Source of the DNA: a virus
Strand: one strand, 5' to 3'
Virus record (IMG/VR): IMGVR_UViG_3300027836_000007
Span: 42,813-106,812 of that record
Length of the DNA stretch: 64,000 nucleotides
The position numbers and the translations under genes were made by a program. The notes beneath the pieces are model-generated. The model searched no databases. It was not told the DNA's origin and was given only the letters and a program-made list of their open reading frames with translations. Below, piece by piece: positions 60,038 through 64,000 of this stretch (positions within the stretch are counted from its first letter, which is position 1; each line of letters begins with the position of its first letter).

Positions 60038-60667
60038 TTATTGGAGTTTGCTTATTACGGATAATAAGCTCTCTTTGAGATATTTCTGTGCTTTAGGATC
60101 ACCCTTAACCTCTTGCGCTATGCGTAAGGCATTAAAACCACCACGACTGTTCATCAGGTGTTCATAAATTGGTGTTGGGTATGCTCCAGGAGCACTAGGT
60201 TGAGCTACCATATCTACTGTGATAATCTCAAAATCTGATACTTCACCGGAGCCGTCTTCTTTGACATTTCCGGATCCGCGACTTGAAACGCCTAACTTAA
60301 CTCCGCTTTCCAGCATTGTTTTAATTAGTTGTCCCATAGGTGTTGGAAGTATTTTCAACTTCCCGTAACCGTTTGGACCGTCCATCCACATATTTGTAAT
60401 CATGTGTGATACACGGTCCAGGTTAATTTTTAGATCATCTGGATGATCCACTTCTCCGAGAACTGAATAGCCGTTTTGAATCTGATCGTTAAGGGTTTTG
60501 ACAGCCTTGCCAATCTCATTTACAGGGTAGACACGCTGATTAGCGTTGCGTATACCGCCTTGGATACAAATCCCAGACATGTATAAGCTCTTCCCATCTT
60601 TGTCATCAGACTCAACGACCATTTTTGCTTCGTTGAAACTGAGATTCTCTCGGAGGTATAAAGACAT
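60038..60667 (-). CDS. gp21: Prohead core protease gp21
   Basis: A serine protease of the T4 gp21 type, 209 aa (T4: 212 aa), which cleaves head proteins during maturation. GICIQGGIRNANQRVYP is followed by LGEVDHPDD with the catalytic His75, and GVSSRGSG with the catalytic Ser128/129. The order and spacing match gp21, where the fold is shared with herpesvirus assemblins. It lies 12 nt upstream of the gp22 start. The SD is weak. Confidence 0.9.
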   Translation of the reverse strand: MSLYLRENLSFNEAKMVVESDDKDGKSLYMSGICIQGGIRNANQRVYPVNEIGKAVKTLNDQIQNGYSVLGEVDHPDDLKINLDRVSHMITNMWMDGPNGYGKLKILPTPMGQLIKTMLESGVKLGVSSRGSGNVKEDGSGEVSDFEIITVDMVAQPSAPGAYPTPIYEHLMNSRGGFNALRIAQEVKGDPKAQKYLKESLLSVISKLQ

Positions 60668-60688
60668 ATTTTTAATAGTCTCGTTTAA

Positions 60689-61537
60689 TTACTTGCCACC
60701 GACAATACTTTTCTTATTGTCAGCTTGTTCACGTGAACCTTTCTTCTCAGCACCATGACCTGGTTCAGTTTTCTTGAACGCTGTCTTGCCTGCTTTTCCG
60801 CCTGGAACATTAATGTTACCAGCGTTTTGTAATGTAGTTGATGTCTTAGCTAAACCACCGTCAGCGCCGCCGCTTGTTGTGCTAAAAGACTTAGCAATGT
60901 TAGCAGTTGTGCCACCCATGTTGTTTGACTTAGCTACGATTGACTTAGCGTTTGCGCCGTTGTCACCGTGCTTTGGCAAAGCAACTTTTTGTGTGTATTC
61001 CATCATACGCTCTAATTCGTCTTGTTCGTCACCCATTTCTGGTGCGCCCATTGCGTCCATGCCGCCCATGTCGTCGCCGCCCATTTCTGGCTCAGCACCC
61101 ATTTCTGGCTCATTGCCTTCATCGGCCATTAACTGTTCAAATTCTGCTTTTAATTCTTCTAGTGCGTCTTCTAGATCCATGATGCGAGCTTCTTGGTCGC
61201 CTTCACCTTCTTCGCTTTCACCGTCCATATCACCTTCTTCTTCACCTTCGTCGTCTGTGACGTCGTCGATAAAGTCGTCAGTAGCATCGCCACCAACGTC
61301 GTCTGATTCTTCGCTATCGTCAGCTTCTTCGCTGTCGTCAGCTGGCTCTTCTTCGCTGTCGTCAGCTTTTGCGAATGGGTTTTCACCTTCTTCTAAATCA
61401 AAGTCTTCAGATAGCAATTCTTCGTAAATTTCGCGAGATTTCGCAACTACGATGTTGTGGAAAATTTCTTGTGCTGTTTCTTGATCTTCGTTGATCAATG
61501 CCTCAAGCATGGCTTCAAATTGTGTACGATCAGTCAT
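60689..61537 (-). CDS. Acidic prohead core protein (gp67/68-like)
   Basis: A 282-aa protein with three regions. The N-terminal ~45 residues form a helix (EALINEDQETAQEIFHNIVVAKSREIYEELL; landmarks QEIFHNIVV and REIYEELL), a motif I associate with T4-like prohead core proteins. Residues ~50-120 are a long acidic tract of Asp, Glu and Ser. A coiled coil (LEDALEELKAEFEQLM) and a Met-Gly repeat (EPEMGAEPEMGGDDMGG) follow, then a basic Lys/Gly/Ser tail. Its place between gp20 and gp21 is that of T4 genes 67 and 68. It is much longer than either, so the number is not assigned. Confidence 0.65.
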   Translation of the reverse strand: MTDRTQFEAMLEALINEDQETAQEIFHNIVVAKSREIYEELLSEDFDLEEGENPFAKADDSEEEPADDSEEADDSEESDDVGGDATDDFIDDVTDDEGEEEGDMDGESEEGEGDQEARIMDLEDALEELKAEFEQLMADEGNEPEMGAEPEMGGDDMGGMDAMGAPEMGDEQDELERMMEYTQKVALPKHGDNGANAKSIVAKSNNMGGTTANIAKSFSTTSGGADGGLAKTSTTLQNAGNINVPGGKAGKTAFKKTEPGHGAEKKGSREQADNKKSIVGGK

Positions 61538-61591
61538 TTATATCTCCTGTAGTATGATGACAAGGCTGTATTATATTTACACATATATTAA

Positions 61592-61637
61592 AAATCACTA
61601 TTAAAACAGCCGTAAAACGACGTCTTTTTAGTGATTT
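61592..61637 (-). terminator. Possible weak terminator or hairpin upstream of the core protein gene
   Basis: AAATCACTA and TAGTGATTT form perfect 9-bp arms around a 28-nt loop with an inner GACGTC palindrome. On the minus strand the second arm runs into TTTTT. It lies between the 78-aa gene and the core protein gene and fills most of the 61538-61657 gap. The AT-rich stem makes it a weak call; it may instead be a processing site. Confidence 0.3.
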
Positions 61638-61657
61638 ATGTAAATTCAGTTTGTTAT

Positions 61658-61894
61658 TTATGCGGGTGCCGCAGGCATCATGTACATGCTGTGTACAAAT
61701 GCCATTTCTTTTTCTTGTTCTAGTATGTGCGCTTCGCTTGATTTGCGTAATTGATTTATCTGGCGCAATGTTAAACGTGTTTTACGAGTATCGTCCCTGT
61801 GCATAGTAGTCGTGTCGCGATCGGGCTCGTAACGAAAATCGTTACTAACGTTACGAGTATCTGGATCAATGTAAAACAATTCTCTAAGGATCAT
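61658..61894 (-). CDS. Small conserved protein downstream of the portal
   Basis: A 78-aa charged protein. I chose ATG 61894 (MILRELFYIDPDTRN) because the longer ORF would overlap the portal gene; 61894 falls 8 nt past the portal stop codon. DDTRKTRLTLRQINQLRKSSE and a helical EQEKEMAFVHSMYMMP follow. A similar small protein (LFYID, DTRKTRLTL, QIN-LR) occurs after gp20 in marine T4-like phages, so it is likely a conserved but unnamed head protein. A TAAATAC box overlaps the portal stop, but it is too close to the ATG to be a normal promoter. Confidence 0.65.
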   Translation of the reverse strand: MILRELFYIDPDTRNVSNDFRYEPDRDTTTMHRDDTRKTRLTLRQINQLRKSSEAHILEQEKEMAFVHSMYMMPAAPA

Positions 61895-61897
61895 GAT

Positions 61898-61906
61898 GTA
61901 TTTATG
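61898..61906 (-). promoter_or_regulatory. Late-promoter-like box overlapping the portal stop
   Basis: CATAAATAC on the minus strand contains the portal stop codon (TAA) and ends 3 nt before ATG 61894. Together with 2814-2821 and 4645-4653 it is the third case of a TAAATA box almost touching a start codon. It could be chance in AT-rich sequence. Confidence 0.22.
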
Positions 61907-63638
61907 CTGCCGGTGGTGTAGCTGGTGCCGGAGCAACCGCTGTTGGACCTAATCCAAGATCTTCACCGCCCAAGTCGTCTTCCATGTCTTCAGGTGGTGA
62001 AAAGTCACCTGCGGCGCCTAAGTCGCCTTCGATGCCTGCGGCACTTAGGCCTGCGCTACGTAACTCACCTGCCGCATCTGTGTAAGTTGGCTGACCTTTG
62101 CCGTTTTCTTCTGCCCACATGCGTTCGTTTTCTGCCACATCCTCGTCTGTTAAGCCTAGGAAACGTTTTAAAGCAAAACGCTTAGACATATATGGCACTG
62201 TTTGAATTGTATTAAATGTGTTAATACGTTCAGCATCCAGCGCACTTTGACGTGTGCTTGCGAAGTTTAATGGTGGATTAAACTTTAATTCAAACAAGTT
62301 TGCGTCAATATTCACTCCACGTGAATGCATGTATAACTTAAATTCTTCGTCAAAAACACTAGTAACTAGTGATTGTAAACGTTCACAGTACTTGTTAAAA
62401 CGTAGTTCTTGAATGTATGCTGTGCCAACGCGACCGTCATTATATGATGCTTGGCTATCATCTGCGCCAGTTGGCAGATAGCTTGATGGAATTCTTAAAC
62501 CACGGAATAATTTGTTTGTAAAGTATTTTAAATCGTCAATTTCGCCTAGGTTAGTACCGCCTGGCAATGTGTCAACTTTACTACCACGACCGTCTGCCGT
62601 CATAGGAAAGAAGTAATCTTCGTTGATGCTTAATGGATTGTAAGCAGAGTCAATAACGTTTTGTCCACCGCCTGTTTGGCTTGGAATACGACGTTGATGT
62701 ATTTCGTTTTTAACACGTTCTACGAATGCCATAGCCATGTGACTTGGCATATTACCTACGTCAATGTGAAAAATTCTACGTTCAGGAGCACGTTGTATAC
62801 GATAGATTAAGATAGCATCTTCAAGCAGTTCTTTCTGCTTATAAACTTTAAAAATGTTTTCAAGTAAGCTGTTACCAAACGGATAGTTATTGTCTAATCC
62901 TTCGCTAACACTTAGGTGTATCACGTGTTCTGCGCCCACTGCGTGTTCTGATTCTGTTGTACCAAAACGACTGCTGTTACCGCCAGCATATGGACTTTGT
63001 GCGCCTTTGCTTGCTTGGCCAGCGCCAAGATAACCACCAGAGCCACTCAGGCCACCGCTACCTTGTCTTGGATTAATATTAGGAGTAATCTGTGTTGCTA
63101 CTAGATCCATAAGGTTAGGAGCAATGTCTTTGATCACATACTGTTCTGGCTTTTTGCCATCACTTTCATTTACAATAATCTTTGTAACTTTACTTGGATC
63201 AACGTAAGTCCACTTTTGTGTTTCTGGATCACGGATGAAGAAAGCATCGCCAAATTTAAACACATTACGTAATATACGAAAAATTCGTGTGTCAAACTTT
63301 TGTAGTTTAGTCCACTGTTGTAGGTACTCGCCTAAGATTTTAATCTCGGTGTTGGTAGCTTTGTGGCGCCATTGTACACTGAAAGGTGTCTTACCGTCTT
63401 TGTTTTTTTGTGTACAAAATTCTGCTAAAATGTCTAATGCGGCATTAACTTCTGGATCACTGTCCATAACTTCGTATTGCTGATAACGCTCAACACGATT
63501 TGGACTGCCGGTATAAACATCAGGTAGATAACTGGAATAGTTTGTTTTAGCAGGACCAGCTTTAGCTGATGCTATTCCGTTAATCGGACTAACGTTACCG
63601 CCAACAGGTACTGGTGTAAAATATTTTTTCCAACTCAT
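61902..63638 (-). CDS. gp20: Portal vertex protein gp20
   Basis: The portal through which DNA enters and leaves the head, 578 aa (T4: 524 aa). Conserved landmarks are RVERYQQYEVMDSDPEVNAALDILAEF (~52-78; landmarks YEVMDSDPE and ALDILAEF), FKFGDAFFIRDPET near 150, the tunnel-region NSLLENIFKVYKQKELLEDAILIYRIQRAPERRIFHIDVGNMP (landmarks LEDA and RAPERR), and GRGSKVDTLPGGTNLGEIDDLKYF. A Gly/Ser/Gln-rich insert around 205-235 is absent in T4. The Pro/Ala-rich C-terminus (GLGPTAVAPAPATPPAA) is disordered. SD AAGGATAA precedes the start. Confidence 0.93.
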   Translation of the reverse strand: MSWKKYFTPVPVGGNVSPINGIASAKAGPAKTNYSSYLPDVYTGSPNRVERYQQYEVMDSDPEVNAALDILAEFCTQKNKDGKTPFSVQWRHKATNTEIKILGEYLQQWTKLQKFDTRIFRILRNVFKFGDAFFIRDPETQKWTYVDPSKVTKIIVNESDGKKPEQYVIKDIAPNLMDLVATQITPNINPRQGSGGLSGSGGYLGAGQASKGAQSPYAGGNSSRFGTTESEHAVGAEHVIHLSVSEGLDNNYPFGNSLLENIFKVYKQKELLEDAILIYRIQRAPERRIFHIDVGNMPSHMAMAFVERVKNEIHQRRIPSQTGGGQNVIDSAYNPLSINEDYFFPMTADGRGSKVDTLPGGTNLGEIDDLKYFTNKLFRGLRIPSSYLPTGADDSQASYNDGRVGTAYIQELRFNKYCERLQSLVTSVFDEEFKLYMHSRGVNIDANLFELKFNPPLNFASTRQSALDAERINTFNTIQTVPYMSKRFALKRFLGLTDEDVAENERMWAEENGKGQPTYTDAAGELRSAGLSAAGIEGDLGAAGDFSPPEDMEDDLGGEDLGLGPTAVAPAPATPPAA

Positions 63639-63647
63639 TTATTATCC

Positions 63648-64000
63648 TTAGGCAAGTATGTTGCCGCCGGAAGTTCTAACAGCTTTAACATTAGCTGATG
63701 ACCCTTCGACAACCGCCGTAATTAGTTCTCTCACTTGTGTATTTAACAGTTGAACGTGCTTAATCAGCTCATTACTGGCAGTATTATCCTGTGGCATTTG
63801 TGGTAATTGTTTTGGCAACGCCGCTGTTACGCGACTCATTGCTTCTTCTAACTGCCCGGCTGTTAGCGTACTGCTTTTCAAATCTGCTATCTTACTGCGC
63901 ATTTCAGATTGTAAACTACTTGTGGCATTGCGTAAATCTGTATCTGCTTCGCCAAACAAACTTCTTAAGTTTTTATTAGATAATAAATTACTATCTTTAT
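63648..64000 (-). CDS. Unknown head or tail protein, N-terminus cut by window edge
   Basis: The frame is open to the right edge (reading from KDSNLLSNKNLRSLFGE), so the TTG at 63959 that would start it inside the window is not a genuine start. The 117 visible residues are helical and charged: LRNATSSLQSEMRSKIADLK, LEEAMSRVTAALPKQ and LIKHVQLLNTQVRELITAVV suggest coiled coils. It ends 9 nt before the portal gene, in the same direction. T4 has gp19 there; this fragment is not recognisable as a tail tube. Confidence 0.55.
   Translation of the reverse strand, partial: KDSNLLSNKNLRSLFGEADTDLRNATSSLQSEMRSKIADLKSSTLTAGQLEEAMSRVTAALPKQLPQMPQDNTASNELIKHVQLLNTQVRELITAVVEGSSANVKAVRTSGGNILA

Noticed and set aside
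60774-61427. Long plus-strand ORF opposite the acidic core protein gene
   Set aside because: It is a Ser/Pro-rich translation of the antisense of Asp/Glu/Met-rich codons, with no motif and no SD, inside a clearly coding opposite-strand gene.
63648-63959. Complete 103-aa gene starting at 63959
   Set aside because: The apparent start is a TTG and the frame continues upstream to the window edge, so this is the C-terminal part of a longer gene.

Overview
This window is part of a large double-stranded DNA phage genome of the T4-like (contractile-tailed, myovirus) type. It carries a recognisable T4-type virion block: tail sheath (gp18), neck and sheath-terminator proteins (gp13, gp14, gp15), dNMP kinase (gp1), portal (gp20), an acidic prohead core protein, prohead protease (gp21), scaffold (gp22) and major capsid protein (gp23). 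The short gp23 (386 aa), the AT-rich sequence, a block of 2-oxoglutarate (2OG) oxygenases, flavin-dependent tryptophan-halogenase homologues and very long Thr/Ser/Ala-rich fibre proteins suggest a marine pelagic phage distant from coliphage T4. The host cannot be read from the sequence. All functional assignments come from reading translated sequence by eye, without a database search.

Layout. (1) 1-4615, mixed strands: tail sheath cut by the left edge, a small HNH-like zinc protein, gp1 and gp13. (2) 4658-20841, plus strand: an almost gapless run of 20 genes. gp14 and gp15 come first, then a Nudix hydrolase, then an AT-rich cassette of eleven small predicted 2OG-Fe(II) oxygenases, three tryptophan-halogenase-like flavoproteins, two proteins resembling DUF6065, and one small Cys-rich protein. 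Nearly every junction overlaps by 1-19 nt, so the run probably works as one translationally coupled message. The only real gap (16716-16743) holds an inverted repeat. (3) 20842-57609, minus strand: about 37 kb of tail-fibre and adhesin genes, including ORFs of 3761 and 3094 codons, a fibre split in two by a stop-restart junction, and three tandem glycine-rich fibres followed by a probable fibre-assembly chaperone. (4) 57713-57736: a UUCG-type terminator behind gp23. (5) 57759-64000, minus strand: head morphogenesis genes gp23, gp22, gp21, core protein, a small conserved protein, gp20, and a gene cut by the right edge.

The two big blocks converge at 20841/20842, where the stop codons touch with no spacer. 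Boxes resembling the T4 late promoter (core TAAATA) precede several operons. No stretch over 300 nt lacks a gene; the longest gaps are about 120-150 nt and are annotated. I saw no tRNA, rRNA, CRISPR array, integrase or insertion sequence.

The most unusual part is the oxygenase/halogenase cassette. It sits among late structural genes and next to giant fibres. I infer that it chemically modifies either virion proteins (side-chain hydroxylation or halogenation) or a host metabolite during late infection. The sequence does not settle which.
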